64,000 bases of DNA, taken from the NCBI RefSeq assembly GCF_014083945.1, contig NZ_CP046444.1, positions 2,356,001 through 2,420,000 of the forward strand, read 5' to 3'. The translations under genes and the position numbers were made by a program. The DNA is from Granulicella sp. 5B5 (GTDB lineage: Bacteria > Acidobacteriota > Terriglobia > Terriglobales > Acidobacteriaceae). Positions 16,803-28,824 of this stretch are shown here, piece after piece. The notes beneath the pieces were generated by a model that ran no database searches, was not told the origin of the DNA, and worked only from the letters and a program-made list of their open reading frames with translations. The stretch's first letter is position 1, and each line of letters opens with the position of its first letter.

Positions 16803-18512
16803 ATGAATCGTAGAGAGCTGGTGAAGGCGGGTGTGATGGTTGGGGCGGCGGGGTTGGTGGGGCCTCGGGTGCTGGCTGAAGGCGATGCGCCGATGGCGAC
16901 GACCAAGCATGGGTTGGTGCGGGGGTACTGGAGCCGCATTGCGGGTGCTCCTGGGACGTATGCGGGGAAGGTGGCGGCGTTCAAGGGGATTCCGTATGGG
17001 ATGGATACGCGGCTGACTCGGTTTGCGGCGCCGAAGGAGCCGGTGCGCTGGACGGAGCCGAAGAGTTGTGTGGAGTGGGCGGCGCGGGCTCCGCAGACTG
17101 TGGGGGCGCGGCCGGAGTATGAGAGCGCGAAGGCTCGTGAGGCGGCGGAGGCGAGGCCTGGGTATCATCTGCCTGCCGATGAGGGGCCGCAGAGTGAGGA
17201 CTGTCTGCATGTGAATGTTTGGACGCCGGGACTGAGGGGCCACAAGAAGCGGCCGGTGATGTTTTATATCCACGGTGGCGCATTTGCGAATGGGACGGCG
17301 AATGCGGCGCTGTATGACGGGACTCGGCTGGCGCGACGCGGCGATGTGGTGGTGGTGACGGTGAACCATCGGCTGAACTCGTTTGGGTATGGATACTTTG
17401 CGGAGCTGCTGCCGGGGATGGGGTTTGAGGACTCGGGCAATGCGGGGCAGTTGGACCTGGTGCTGGCGCTGCGGTGGGTTCGCGAGAACATTGCGGAGTT
17501 TGGCGGCGATGCCGAGCGGGTGATGATCTTTGGGCAGAGCGGTGGCGGCGCTAAGTGCGCGACACTGATGGCGCAGCCGCCGGCGAAGGGGCTGTTTCAT
17601 CGCGTGCTGTCGATGAGCGGGCAGCAGGTGGTGGGGGTGCAGCCGGGACATGCGACGGCGCGGGCTCAGGTGCTGTTGAAGAAGCTGGGACTGGATGCGG
17701 CGAAGCCGGAGGTGGCCGCGAAGGGGTTGCGATCGGCGACGATGGAGGCGATCCAGCAGGCGACGCATGGGGCCGGGTACTTTGGGCCGGTGAAGGATGG
17801 GCGGTCTCTGCCGGTCGATCCGTTTGAGCCGACGGACCCGCAGCAGAGCGTGGATGTGCCGATGGTGCTGGGGAATACGCATGATGAGACTCGCGTGCTG
17901 ATTGGTGGCGGGAATCCTGCGCTGTTTGACCTGACGTGGGAGACGCTGCCGGCGGCGCTGGAGAAGGGGGCGCCGTTTTTGAAGAGCCCGACTGTTTCGT
18001 TGCCCGTGGATCAGGTGATTGCGAAGTATCGCGAGTGGAATCCGGGGTACTCGGCGAGCGATGTGTTCTTTGCGGTGACGACGGATTCGCGGTCGTGGCG
18101 CGGTGAGGTGATTGAGGCGGACCAGCGGGCGCGTGATGTGAAGGCGCAGCCGCGGACGTGGGTGTATCAGCTGAACTGGAAGAGTGGCGTGGATGGCGGG
18201 AAGTGGGGCGCGCCGCATACGCTGGATATTCCGTTGGCGTTTGATAACTGTGGGGCGTCGCCGGGGATGGTGGGCAACTCGCCTGCGGACCAGGCGCGCG
18301 CGCAGAAGATGGCCGACATTGTGAGCCCGATGTATATTGCGTTTGCACGGACGGGGAATCCGAATGTGAAGGAGCTGCCGGAGTGGCCGGCGTTCTCGCT
18401 GGAGAAGCGCGCGACGATGATTCTGGACCTGCCGCCGCGGGTGGAGGATGATCCGCGTGGGCGAGAGCGGCGGTACCTGGGGCAGGTGCCTTATGTGCAA
18501 CCAGGGAGCTAA
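16803..18512 (+). CDS. Carboxylesterase type B with Tat-like signal
   Basis: 569 residues from the ATG at 16803. The N-terminus 'MNRRELVKAGVMVGAAGLVG' has a twin-arginine-like signal for export of the folded protein. The alpha/beta-hydrolase core shows the oxyanion 'YIHGGAFANG' (155-164) and the nucleophile elbow GQSGGG with Ser246, as in type B carboxylesterases and para-nitrobenzyl esterases. 'FGGDAERVMIFGQSGGGA' is the standard family signature. It should hydrolyse carboxylic esters in the periplasm; the natural substrate, perhaps plant-wall or xenobiotic esters, is unknown. It is preceded by a membrane protein of unknown function and may be co-transcribed with it. Confidence 0.92.
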   Translation: MNRRELVKAGVMVGAAGLVGPRVLAEGDAPMATTKHGLVRGYWSRIAGAPGTYAGKVAAFKGIPYGMDTRLTRFAAPKEPVRWTEPKSCVEWAARAPQTVGARPEYESAKAREAAEARPGYHLPADEGPQSEDCLHVNVWTPGLRGHKKRPVMFYIHGGAFANGTANAALYDGTRLARRGDVVVVTVNHRLNSFGYGYFAELLPGMGFEDSGNAGQLDLVLALRWVRENIAEFGGDAERVMIFGQSGGGAKCATLMAQPPAKGLFHRVLSMSGQQVVGVQPGHATARAQVLLKKLGLDAAKPEVAAKGLRSATMEAIQQATHGAGYFGPVKDGRSLPVDPFEPTDPQQSVDVPMVLGNTHDETRVLIGGGNPALFDLTWETLPAALEKGAPFLKSPTVSLPVDQVIAKYREWNPGYSASDVFFAVTTDSRSWRGEVIEADQRARDVKAQPRTWVYQLNWKSGVDGGKWGAPHTLDIPLAFDNCGASPGMVGNSPADQARAQKMADIVSPMYIAFARTGNPNVKELPEWPAFSLEKRATMILDLPPRVEDDPRGRERRYLGQVPYVQPGS

Positions 18513-18597
18513 GAGCGGAGGATAGAGAGAGGGTACTCCGGCGCAGGCGAGTGGACACTGCTACGCTAATAGCAAAATTGCTGCGAGGAGTTTTGCG

Positions 18598-19230
18598 ATG
18601 CTGGATGTTCATGCGCCCGAGCACGGTATCCACAATGTGCGCGAGTTTTTTCTGCACCTGTTCACGATTACCTGCGGTCTGCTGATTGCGCTGGGGCTGG
18701 AGGCGGGGGTGGAGGCGGCGCATCATAGGCATCAGCGCGAGGAGGCGGAGGCGACGATTCGGCAGGAGCTGGAGGCTAACCGCGCGGAGCTTGTGGCAGC
18801 ACAAACCACGTGGACGGAGGAGATCAAATCTCTGGCTGCTGCCATCCAGTACATGGAAGCCCAATCGACTGGCAGGGATGTTCCTCGCCAAGCTATCCAG
18901 CTTGGTTTTTCCGAAGACGTTCCGAAGGATGCGGCCTGGCGCACAGCGTCTTCGACGGGGGTGCTGATGTACATGGACTACGCGACTGCGGAGGACTATT
19001 CCGCGTGCTACAAGGAGCAGGACGAGTACGCGCAGATGGAACGGCAGACGGCGAACGATTATCTGCAGGTAGACGCGCTGGTGGAGACAAAGGCCCCGGA
19101 GGACGTGACAAAAGAGGACTTTGCCGAGGGTTTGCCGCTGGCGCGGAAGACCCTTGCGGACATGATGGGGCTGAAAGCCATAAGGGAAGGAACCACGCAG
19201 GCTTACGACGACGCGCTGGGGAAGAAGTAG
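18598..19230 (+). CDS. Single-helix membrane protein of unknown function
   Basis: 210 residues. The N-terminus 'HNVREFFLHLFTITCGLLIALGLE' gives one membrane helix (about 20-40) preceded by a short acidic/basic leader, followed by a charged, probably coiled-coil segment 'RHQREEAEATIRQELEANRAEL'. The remainder is helical and acidic. The pattern 'REFFxHLFTITxGLLIALGLE' recurs in secreted or membrane proteins of unknown function in Acidobacteria, so this is probably a conserved lineage family. It converges with the PEP carboxylase gene 6 bp away. Confidence 0.7.
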   Translation: MLDVHAPEHGIHNVREFFLHLFTITCGLLIALGLEAGVEAAHHRHQREEAEATIRQELEANRAELVAAQTTWTEEIKSLAAAIQYMEAQSTGRDVPRQAIQLGFSEDVPKDAAWRTASSTGVLMYMDYATAEDYSACYKEQDEYAQMERQTANDYLQVDALVETKAPEDVTKEDFAEGLPLARKTLADMMGLKAIREGTTQAYDDALGKK

Positions 19231-19236
19231 CGGGGA

Positions 19237-22293
<3,057 letters not shown>

Positions 22294-22329
22294 ACTGGAC
22301 TCATTCTATGGGACTCGTGCCGCGTGAGG

Positions 22330-23262
22330 TTATTGCGGCCGGTTTGCGGAGTAGACGCTGAGCATCGCGTGGGCGGCGGTGAGGAGCGGGGCGGGGACGT
22401 TGTGGGTGTGGCTGCGGGCGATGAGGTTGCCGAGGATATGGTCGGCTTCGACGGGGGCGCCGCGCATCATGTCTCGGTACATGCTGGCGGTGAGGGTGGA
22501 GCCGGGCTGCAGCAGGCGCGCGGTGGTGTGCTCGAGGAAGGGCGCGGATGTGGGGTAGCCGTTGGCGGCGGCGATGGCGGCGGTTTCGTTGAGGATGCCT
22601 TGCGCGGTGGCGAGGCCGCCGGGAGCGCTGGCTATTTGGCCGATGGAGCCGCGCAGGAGGCAGGTGGTGGCTCCGAGAGCGGCTAGGAAGACCCACTTGG
22701 ACCACATGAAGGCGAGGATGTCGGGCTGGAGTTTGGCTTCGAAGCCGGCGTTGGAGAGTTCGGTTTGGATGGCTTCGATGCGTGGCGTGACGGATTTGTC
22801 GCGTTCGCCGAAGTTGAGGTCGTGGAGGGCTTCCATGGAGTGGATGGTGCCGTTGGTGTCGACGTCGGCGACGATGCGGGTGCTGCCGCCGAGGACACGC
22901 GCGGGGCTGAAGCGGGCGTCGAGCGCGTCGAGGTGAGCCATGCCGTTGAGCAGCGGCAGGATGACGGTGTTGGGGCCGATAGCGGGGGCGAAGTCGTTCA
23001 TCGCGCTGTCGAGGGAGTAAGCCTTGGTGCTGAGGAGGATGAGGTCGAAGGGCGTGGGATGCGCGGCGAGGTCGGCGGCGAGGAGGAGTTTGGGTTGGTC
23101 GATGTCGACGTTGCCTTGGGGACTGATGACGTGGAGGCCGTTGGTGCGGAGCTGATCGGCGCGGTGTTTGCGGACGAGGAAGGTGATGTCGCGGCCTGCG
23201 GCGGCGAGGCGCGCGCCGAAGTAACCACCGACGGCTCCGGCTCCGATGACGAGAGTTCTCAT
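22330..23262 (-). CDS. panE: 2-dehydropantoate 2-reductase (ketopantoate reductase)
   Basis: 310 residues from the ATG at 23262, where the Rossmann motif 'MRTLVIGAGAVGGYFGARLAAAG' begins; the longer in-frame upstream stretch has no family features. Further signatures: 'LLSTKAYSLDSAMNDFAP', 'LPLLNGMAHLDALDARF', and the catalytic lysine region 'FMWSKWVFLAALGATTCL'. It reduces ketopantoate to pantoate with NADPH in coenzyme A synthesis. Related enzymes of this ApbA/PanE family also act on other 2-keto acids, so the exact substrate is not certain. It lies between ppc and the ABC-F gene on the same strand with short gaps. Confidence 0.88.
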   Translation of the reverse strand: MRTLVIGAGAVGGYFGARLAAAGRDITFLVRKHRADQLRTNGLHVISPQGNVDIDQPKLLLAADLAAHPTPFDLILLSTKAYSLDSAMNDFAPAIGPNTVILPLLNGMAHLDALDARFSPARVLGGSTRIVADVDTNGTIHSMEALHDLNFGERDKSVTPRIEAIQTELSNAGFEAKLQPDILAFMWSKWVFLAALGATTCLLRGSIGQIASAPGGLATAQGILNETAAIAAANGYPTSAPFLEHTTARLLQPGSTLTASMYRDMMRGAPVEADHILGNLIARSHTHNVPAPLLTAAHAMLSVYSANRPQ

Positions 23263-23294
23263 AGGTAGAGAGTAAAGGAGTAGAGAAAAGTGCG

Positions 23295-25388
23295 TTAGGT
23301 GGTGGCGGAGAGTTGTTCTTCGAGTTGGGTGGCGAGTTGCTCCCACTCGGCGGTGCGGGCGGCGTGTTGGTCGCGTAGCTGGTCGAGCTCGGCGGCGAGG
23401 GAGACGGCGGCTTCGGCGGTGGTGTAGCTGGATTGCTGCTGCTCGGCGGTCTGGATGCGGGCTTCGAGGTTGGGGAGCTCTTCTTCGATGGCGGCTACGC
23501 GGTCTTCGAGCTGCTTGAGCTTGATGGGGTTAAGGCGCTTGATCGGGGGTTTGGGTTCGGTGGTGGTCCCAGACGCAGATCTCTCCGCGCCGTCTCCGCT
23601 GCGCTCCACCTCCGGTCGAGATGACACATCTGTGGTGGGGGTGGTGACAGACGTGTCGGTGGCCGTACCGACCTGCTTGCTGGGTTTGAACATGCCGGTG
23701 GCGTGGTCGATGTGCGGGTTCGCGGCGGCTGCTTCGGCGATCTTTTCGGTGCCGCCGCCTTTGCGGAAGAGGTAGTCCTCGTAGTTGCCGGGATAGATGT
23801 GCACGCGGCGGTCTTCGACCTCGAAGACGCGGGTGGCGAGGCCGTCGATGAAGTAGCGGTCGTGGGAGACGAAGAGGACGGTGCCGGTGAAGTCGCGGAT
23901 GGCTTCGAGGAGGACGTCTTTGGCGCGGAGATCGAGATGGTTCGTGGGCTCGTCGAGGAGGATGAAGTTGGCGGGCGAGACGAGCATCTTGGCCATCGCG
24001 TAGCGGTTGCGCTCGCCGCCGGAGAGGACGCCGAGTTTTTTGAAGACGTCGTCGCCGGAGAACATGAAGCAGCCGAGAAGCGAGCGCAGGGTGACGACGT
24101 CGACTTTGGGGTTGGAGCCGGTGATGTCGTCGAGCATGACGGCGTTGGGGTCGAGGACCTTGTACTGGTCCTGCGCGAAGTAGTCGGCGAGGACGTTGTA
24201 GCCGAGCTTGATAGTGCCGGAGGTGGGGTCCTCAAGGCCGGAGAGCATCCGGATCATGGTGGATTTGCCTGCGCCGTTGGCTCCCACGAGGGCGATGCGG
24301 TCGCCGCGCTCGATGGTGAAGGAGACGTCGTCGAGGATGGTTTTGTTACCACCGAGCGGGTTCACGACCGACGGGGGCATCGGGTAGATCTTGGTGAGGT
24401 GTGAGACCTCGATGACAGTGCGGCCGCTGGCTGGAGGCTGCGGGAAGCTGAAGTGGATGGTGGCTTCCTCTTCAGGCACCTCGATGCGGACGATCTTTTC
24501 AAGCTCCTTAATGCGCGACTGCACCTGCTTGGCCTTGGTGGCCTGGGCGCGGAAACGGTTGATGAAGGCCTCGAGGTCTTCGATGCGCTCGCGCTGGTTC
24601 TTGTACGCGGCCATGATCTGGGTGCGGCGCTCCTCCTTCAACGTGAGGAACTTGGAGTAGTTGCCGTGGTAGACGTGCATGTGCTTGTTCCAGACCTCGA
24701 CGGTCTTGGCGACGGTCTGGTCAAGGAAATAGCGGTCGTGCGAGATGAGGATGAAGGCGTTTTCGTAGGTCTGGAGATAGTTTTCGAGCCAGTTGCGGGA
24801 TTCGAGGTCGAGGTGGTTGGTGGGCTCGTCCAAAAGCAGCAAGCTGGGCTTCTGCAGAAGAAGCTTGGCGAGCGAGATGCGCATCTGCCAGCCACCGGAG
24901 AACTCTTCGGTCTTGCGTGACCAGTCCTCTTTGCTGAAGCCGAGGCCGCCGAGGACGGCGCCGACCTGCGCGTCGAGGGTGTAGATATCGTGGTGGAGGA
25001 GGAGTTCGGAGATCTCGGAGTAGCGGTCGGCGGCGGCGGCGTACTCGCGGGATTTGGGGTCGGCGTCAGAGAGGACGTGGGTAAGCTGCTCGGCTTCGGT
25101 CTCCATGGCGCGGAGTTCGTCGAAGACGGAGAGGCACTCGTCGAAGACGGTTTTGCCGCGGAGGGCGAGGCCGTCCTGGGGCAGATAGCCGATGGTCATG
25201 CCCCTGATGTGGGTGCGCTGGCCGTAGTCGAGGCCTTCGATGCCGGCGAGGATCTTGAGCAGGGTGGACTTGCCTGTGCCGTTGCCGCCGACGAGGCCGG
25301 TGCGCTCGTTGGGCGTGACGAGCCAGTTGACATCTTCAAAGAGGAGCTTGTGGCCGAAGCGTTTTCCGGCGCCGGAGAGTTGCAGCAT
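23295..25388 (-). CDS. ABC-F family ATPase (translation factor type)
   Basis: 697 residues, two ABC domains in one chain without membrane segments. Walker A motifs are GGNGTGKST (about 34-42) and GANGAGKST; signature motifs 'FSGGWQMR' and 'LSGGERNR' and both 'LLLDEPTNHLDL' Walker B regions are present. Between the domains lies the linker with 'YKNQRERIEDLEAFINRFRAQATKAKQVQSR', typical of the P-site tRNA interaction motif of Uup/EttA-like proteins. The C-terminal region ends in a coiled coil ('KQLEDRVAAIEEELPNLEARIQ') as in Uup. It probably acts on ribosomes. A dispersed repeat adds 'DVSSRPEVERSGDGAERSA' at about 586-605, in the linker before the coiled coil. Confidence 0.95.
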   Translation of the reverse strand: MLQLSGAGKRFGHKLLFEDVNWLVTPNERTGLVGGNGTGKSTLLKILAGIEGLDYGQRTHIRGMTIGYLPQDGLALRGKTVFDECLSVFDELRAMETEAEQLTHVLSDADPKSREYAAAADRYSEISELLLHHDIYTLDAQVGAVLGGLGFSKEDWSRKTEEFSGGWQMRISLAKLLLQKPSLLLLDEPTNHLDLESRNWLENYLQTYENAFILISHDRYFLDQTVAKTVEVWNKHMHVYHGNYSKFLTLKEERRTQIMAAYKNQRERIEDLEAFINRFRAQATKAKQVQSRIKELEKIVRIEVPEEEATIHFSFPQPPASGRTVIEVSHLTKIYPMPPSVVNPLGGNKTILDDVSFTIERGDRIALVGANGAGKSTMIRMLSGLEDPTSGTIKLGYNVLADYFAQDQYKVLDPNAVMLDDITGSNPKVDVVTLRSLLGCFMFSGDDVFKKLGVLSGGERNRYAMAKMLVSPANFILLDEPTNHLDLRAKDVLLEAIRDFTGTVLFVSHDRYFIDGLATRVFEVEDRRVHIYPGNYEDYLFRKGGGTEKIAEAAAANPHIDHATGMFKPSKQVGTATDTSVTTPTTDVSSRPEVERSGDGAERSASGTTTEPKPPIKRLNPIKLKQLEDRVAAIEEELPNLEARIQTAEQQQSSYTTAEAAVSLAAELDQLRDQHAARTAEWEQLATQLEEQLSATT
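23575..23632 (-). repeat. Dispersed 'SSRPE' repeat inside the ABC-F gene
   Basis: It runs 'gcagatctctccgcgccg...tccggtcgagatgacacatc', the same family as in ppc and the RNase H gene. It is in frame and lies in the flexible segment between the second ATPase domain and the C-terminal coiled coil, a place that would tolerate an insertion. Confidence 0.85.
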
Positions 25389-25449
25389 TGCTTCTATTTT
25401 CGCACTACGGGTGCGGGGCGTGTAACGCGGGGGTTACAGGGCGCATCGT

Positions 25450-27141
25450 ATGGAGTTTGAAGGGAGTACGGGCCCGATGACAGGCATGGACGAGGAAGTG
25501 GTGCCGGAGCGGCGCTCGTTGTGGCGGCGTGGGTGGGTGCGCGCTGTTGTTGTGGCGGTGCTGGTGGTGGGGATGGGGCTGCTGATTACGGCAGAGTATG
25601 TGGCGCACCATGCGGAGCCGCTGCTGCGTCACGCGGTAATCGACACGCTGGAAGAGCGGTTCCATGAGCCGGTGGAGCTGGATGGGCTGACGGTGAGCGT
25701 GGTGCGTGGGTTGCAGGTGCAGGGGCATGGGCTGCGGCTACTGCCGGAGCAGGGGTCGCACAAGCCGCTGGTGAAGATCGACCGATTTTCGTTCCATGCG
25801 TCGATGGATGACCTGCTGCATCTGAGGGCGCGGGTGAACCTGATCCATGTGCAGGGGCTGGAGATGCACATTCCGCCGCACTCGATGCACACGGTGGTGA
25901 TGGGCAAGGCGCACAAGCCCGCGGTGAAGCTGACGGTGGGCAAGGTTGTGTGCGACGATGCGCTGCTGGTGATCGATACAGACAAGCCGGGGAAAGAGCC
26001 GCTGGAGTTTCAGATCAACAACCTGGTACTAAATGACTTTGGCGCGGACAAGCCTTTTGAGTATCAGGCGGACCTGATCAATCCGAAGCCAATGGGAAGG
26101 ATTCATGCGTTTGGCAACTTCGGGCCGTGGAATGCGGAGTCTCCGCGCGATACGGCGGTGAACGGACAGTACACGTTCACGCATGCTGACCTGAGCACGA
26201 TCAAGGGCATCAAGGGGATGCTGGATTCGACAGGGCACTTTGCGGGAGTGCTGGGGAACATCACGGTGGATGGGACGACGTATGTGCCGGACTTTGCGCT
26301 GGAGGGCCGCGGGCGTGCGCTGCCACTGAAGACGACGTTCCACGCGTTTGTGGATGGCACGACTGGAGACACAACGCTGGCGCCTGTGCAGGCGGTGCTG
26401 GGGAGCTCTGCGTTTACGGCGAGTGGGACGGTGGCACGGGTGAAGTTGTCGCAGGGTGAAGAAACCAATGTGGGTACTCGGCAGAATTTAGGGCATGACA
26501 TTACGCTGACGGTGAACATGCCGCATGGACGCATCGAAGACATGCTGAACCTTGCGGTGAAGGCTGATCAGCCGTTGATGCGTGGTGCGATGACGATGCA
26601 GGCGAAGTTGCATATCCCCCCGGGAAAGATAAGCGTGGCTGACAAGCTGCAGCTGGCGGGGACGGTGACGATTACAGGTGTGGAGTTCACGAGCAAGCCG
26701 CTGCAGGACAAGGTGGATGGGTTGAGCATGCGCGCGCAGGGTAAGCCGAAGGACGTAAAGGATGCAGCACATGACAGCAAGGCGGAGGTGGCGTCGCAGA
26801 TGACGGTTCAGTTTGTGATGGGCGGCGGGATGCTGAAAGCGGAGTCCATTCAGTACGAGCTGCCCGGTGCGCATGTGCAGATGAAGGGGGTGTATGCGCT
26901 GAACACACACACGTTCGAGTTCGACGGACATGTGCGGACGGATGCGAAGGCGTCGCAGATGGTGACAGGGTGGAAGTCGGCGCTGCTGAAGCCGTTCGAC
27001 CCGATTTTTGCGAAGAACGGTGCTGGGTTGGAGCTGCCGATCTCGGTTGACGGTGTGAATGGGGACTACAAGATTGGGCTGCATGACAGCAAGCTGACAG
27101 CCGACCAGATGGCAGCGCAGATGGAGAAGAGAAAGCAGTAG
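25450..27141 (+). CDS. AsmA-like inner-membrane anchored protein
   Basis: 563 residues. A cytoplasmic N-terminus with 'RRSLWRRGW' precedes one helix ('AVVVAVLVVGMGLLITAEYVA'), followed by 'VIDTLEERFHEPVELDGLTVSVVRGLQVQGHGLRL' split across a beta-rich domain. This is typical of the N-terminal unit of AsmA/TamB/YhdP-like proteins, which bridge the envelope and help lipid traffic to the outer membrane. The rest is a long series of predicted beta strands ('LAGTVTITGVEFTSKPLQD'). No catalytic residues are expected. An in-frame ATG at 25477 or 25486 could be the true start. It is divergent from the ABC-F gene with a 61-bp gap. Confidence 0.72.
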   Translation: MEFEGSTGPMTGMDEEVVPERRSLWRRGWVRAVVVAVLVVGMGLLITAEYVAHHAEPLLRHAVIDTLEERFHEPVELDGLTVSVVRGLQVQGHGLRLLPEQGSHKPLVKIDRFSFHASMDDLLHLRARVNLIHVQGLEMHIPPHSMHTVVMGKAHKPAVKLTVGKVVCDDALLVIDTDKPGKEPLEFQINNLVLNDFGADKPFEYQADLINPKPMGRIHAFGNFGPWNAESPRDTAVNGQYTFTHADLSTIKGIKGMLDSTGHFAGVLGNITVDGTTYVPDFALEGRGRALPLKTTFHAFVDGTTGDTTLAPVQAVLGSSAFTASGTVARVKLSQGEETNVGTRQNLGHDITLTVNMPHGRIEDMLNLAVKADQPLMRGAMTMQAKLHIPPGKISVADKLQLAGTVTITGVEFTSKPLQDKVDGLSMRAQGKPKDVKDAAHDSKAEVASQMTVQFVMGGGMLKAESIQYELPGAHVQMKGVYALNTHTFEFDGHVRTDAKASQMVTGWKSALLKPFDPIFAKNGAGLELPISVDGVNGDYKIGLHDSKLTADQMAAQMEKRKQ

Positions 27142-27212
27142 AGGAGTTAGCAGTAGAAGGTGTGTGGCTGCACCCTTCGTCTTCTACTCTCTGCTTCTTT
27201 ACTCCTCTGCTT
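27134..27212. terminator. Imperfect hairpin after the AsmA-like gene
   Basis: Left arm 'agcagtagaggagttagcagtagaag' pairs imperfectly with the right arm 'cttctactctctgcttctttactcctctgct' across the stop codon of the AsmA-like gene. It has a short T-rich end. It probably acts as a transcription end and resembles other 'tagagagtagaggagtag' tracts near gene ends in this window. Confidence 0.45.
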
Positions 27213-27280
27213 CCGAGACAGGGGGTGGGGTGCCCTGCTAACGTGGAGGGGTGGGGTGAGTCTCTCCCCTTGTGACCCCG

Positions 27281-27598
27281 ATGGCAGCCGAGCAAGAGAC
27301 AGTACCGGAGATTCCGCAGCGGAGCATGGCCCATGCCGGTCCGGCGGCCGCGCCGGTGTGGCTGCAGAGGCTGAGCCTGGTGGTGCTGGTGTTGTTCTGC
27401 TTCTATATCGGAGGGCTGCTGGCGGTGCTGCCGTGGTCGCCACGTTATTGGAGCGAGAATGGGTGGGTGATGGCGCATCCGATGGTCGATGTGGTTGTGC
27501 AGCAGGGTTGGTTGCGCGGGCTGGTGAGCGGGCTGGGGCTGATCGACATCTGGATCGGGGTGAGCGAGCTGTTGCACTACAGGGACTTTCGCGGATAA
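27281..27598 (+). CDS. Small two-helix membrane protein
   Basis: 105 residues from the ATG at 27281 (a GTG at 27272 is an alternative). Two hydrophobic segments are seen, 'RLSLVVLVLFCFYIGGLLAVLPW' and 'GWLRGLVSGLGLIDIWIGVSEL'. The C-terminus 'HYRDFRG' is short and charged. No family is recognised by name; short proteins of this pattern are common in Acidobacteria. It precedes the LOG-family gene by about 60 bp on the same strand and may share its transcript. Confidence 0.62.
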   Translation: MAAEQETVPEIPQRSMAHAGPAAAPVWLQRLSLVVLVLFCFYIGGLLAVLPWSPRYWSENGWVMAHPMVDVVVQQGWLRGLVSGLGLIDIWIGVSELLHYRDFRG

Positions 27599-27659
27599 CT
27601 GCTGCGAGCGATGAATGCAGTTGGGAATTCGGTCGTGGAAGAGAGACAATAGCTGTCTT

Positions 27660-28646
27660 ATGTCTAGTCCTGTGATGCCGAACCTTCCTGTTGACCCGAA
27701 GCCGCTGGAGAGCGCCGACCTGGCGTATGAGAACTCCGAGTTCCTGAACTCGCCGGATGCGCGGATGCTGCGCATTATGGCGGAGTACTACGAGCCGATG
27801 AGCCGGTTTCGGCGTGAACGGATACAGGACACGGTGGTGTTCTTCGGGTCGGCGCGGTTCCATGCGATGGATGTGGCGAGCCATGAGTTAGAGCTGCTGG
27901 AAAACACAGGGTCGGTGCAGCGCGCGCCGGCGGATGAACAGCCTGCCCGCGGCGATGAGGCAGAGCCGACCGAGCTGAAGCGCAATCGCGCGATTGCCGC
28001 AGTGGAGATGGCGCGGTACTACGAAGATGCTCGCAAGCTGGCGCGGCTGATGACGGAGTGGACGAAGAAATTGCCGGGACGGCGGCACCGGTTTGTGATT
28101 ACGTCGGGTGGGGGGCCGGGGATTATGGAGGCGGCCAATCGCGGGGCGTATGAGGCCGGTGGGAAGACGATCGGGCTGAACATCAAGCTGCCATTTGAGC
28201 AGATGCCGAACCCTTACATTACGCCGGCGCTGAACCTGAACTTCCACTACTTCTTCATGAGGAAGTACTGGTTTGCATACCTGGCGAAGGCGCTGGTGGT
28301 GTTTCCGGGCGGGTTTGGGACGCTGGATGAGATGTTCGAGCTGCTGACGCTGGACCAGACTCACAAGCTGGCGAAGGAGATCACCATCGTGATCTACGGG
28401 ACTGACTACTGGAAGAACGTGATCAACCTGGAGATGCTGGCGGAGAAGGGCGCGATCGCGGTGAAGGACCTGGAGCTGTTCCAGTTTGCGGATACTCCGG
28501 AGCAGGCGTTTGCGATCTTGAAAGATGGGCTGACGAAAAACCATCTGGGTGGCGTGGAGCCGACGGGGGTGGCCGATGTTCCGGATGAACCGGAAGCCAG
28601 CGCGCAGGAGATCCTGGGACCGGATATCGCGAAGACGCGATCCTAA
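27660..28646 (+). CDS. LOG family protein (cytokinin-type phosphoribohydrolase-like)
   Basis: 328 residues from the ATG at 27660. The family signature is clear: 'FVITSGGGPGIMEAANRGAYEAGG' and 'VVFPGGFGTLDEMFELL', matching the GGGxxGxM and PGGxGTxxE nucleotide-binding motifs of the LOG/'lysine decarboxylase-like' fold. LOG enzymes release the base from nucleoside 5'-monophosphates. The length, with ~120 extra N-terminal residues including 'DTVVFFGSARF', matches the larger TIGR00730-like subgroup rather than plant LOG. The physiological substrate in bacteria is uncertain. A tail of ~35 acidic residues follows the core. Confidence 0.88.
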   Translation: MSSPVMPNLPVDPKPLESADLAYENSEFLNSPDARMLRIMAEYYEPMSRFRRERIQDTVVFFGSARFHAMDVASHELELLENTGSVQRAPADEQPARGDEAEPTELKRNRAIAAVEMARYYEDARKLARLMTEWTKKLPGRRHRFVITSGGGPGIMEAANRGAYEAGGKTIGLNIKLPFEQMPNPYITPALNLNFHYFFMRKYWFAYLAKALVVFPGGFGTLDEMFELLTLDQTHKLAKEITIVIYGTDYWKNVINLEMLAEKGAIAVKDLELFQFADTPEQAFAILKDGLTKNHLGGVEPTGVADVPDEPEASAQEILGPDIAKTRS

Positions 28647-28737
28647 CCCCCACCCCTCCCCCCGGGTACTTTTTGATCGAAGGTCTTGAGGAGATTGGGG
28701 TTGGGAGGGGACTTGTGAAGGTCTGATCCCGGTTTTC

Positions 28738-28814
28738 TTTGAAAGAGGCTGAGATGACGAAACCCGGCCTGGGCCGGGTTGTTCCTACACTTCTATTGTA
28801 ATGGGTGTGTCAAG
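28738..28814 (+). repeat. Direct repeat with terminator-like hairpin, copy 2
   Basis: Copy of the element at 14193-14271, with the hairpin 'aacccggcctgggccgggtt' and the shared ends 'tttgaaagag' and 'gtgtcaag'. It lies directly upstream of the TIGR03435 gene and covers an in-frame ATG at 28801, which is why the start at 28825 is preferred for that gene. Confidence 0.75.
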
Positions 28815-28824
28815 AGGAGCGCGG

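Noticed and set aside
16728-18500. 590-codon minus-strand frame opposite the carboxylesterase
   Set aside because: Extreme His/Arg/Pro content with no domain; a shadow of the plus-strand esterase.
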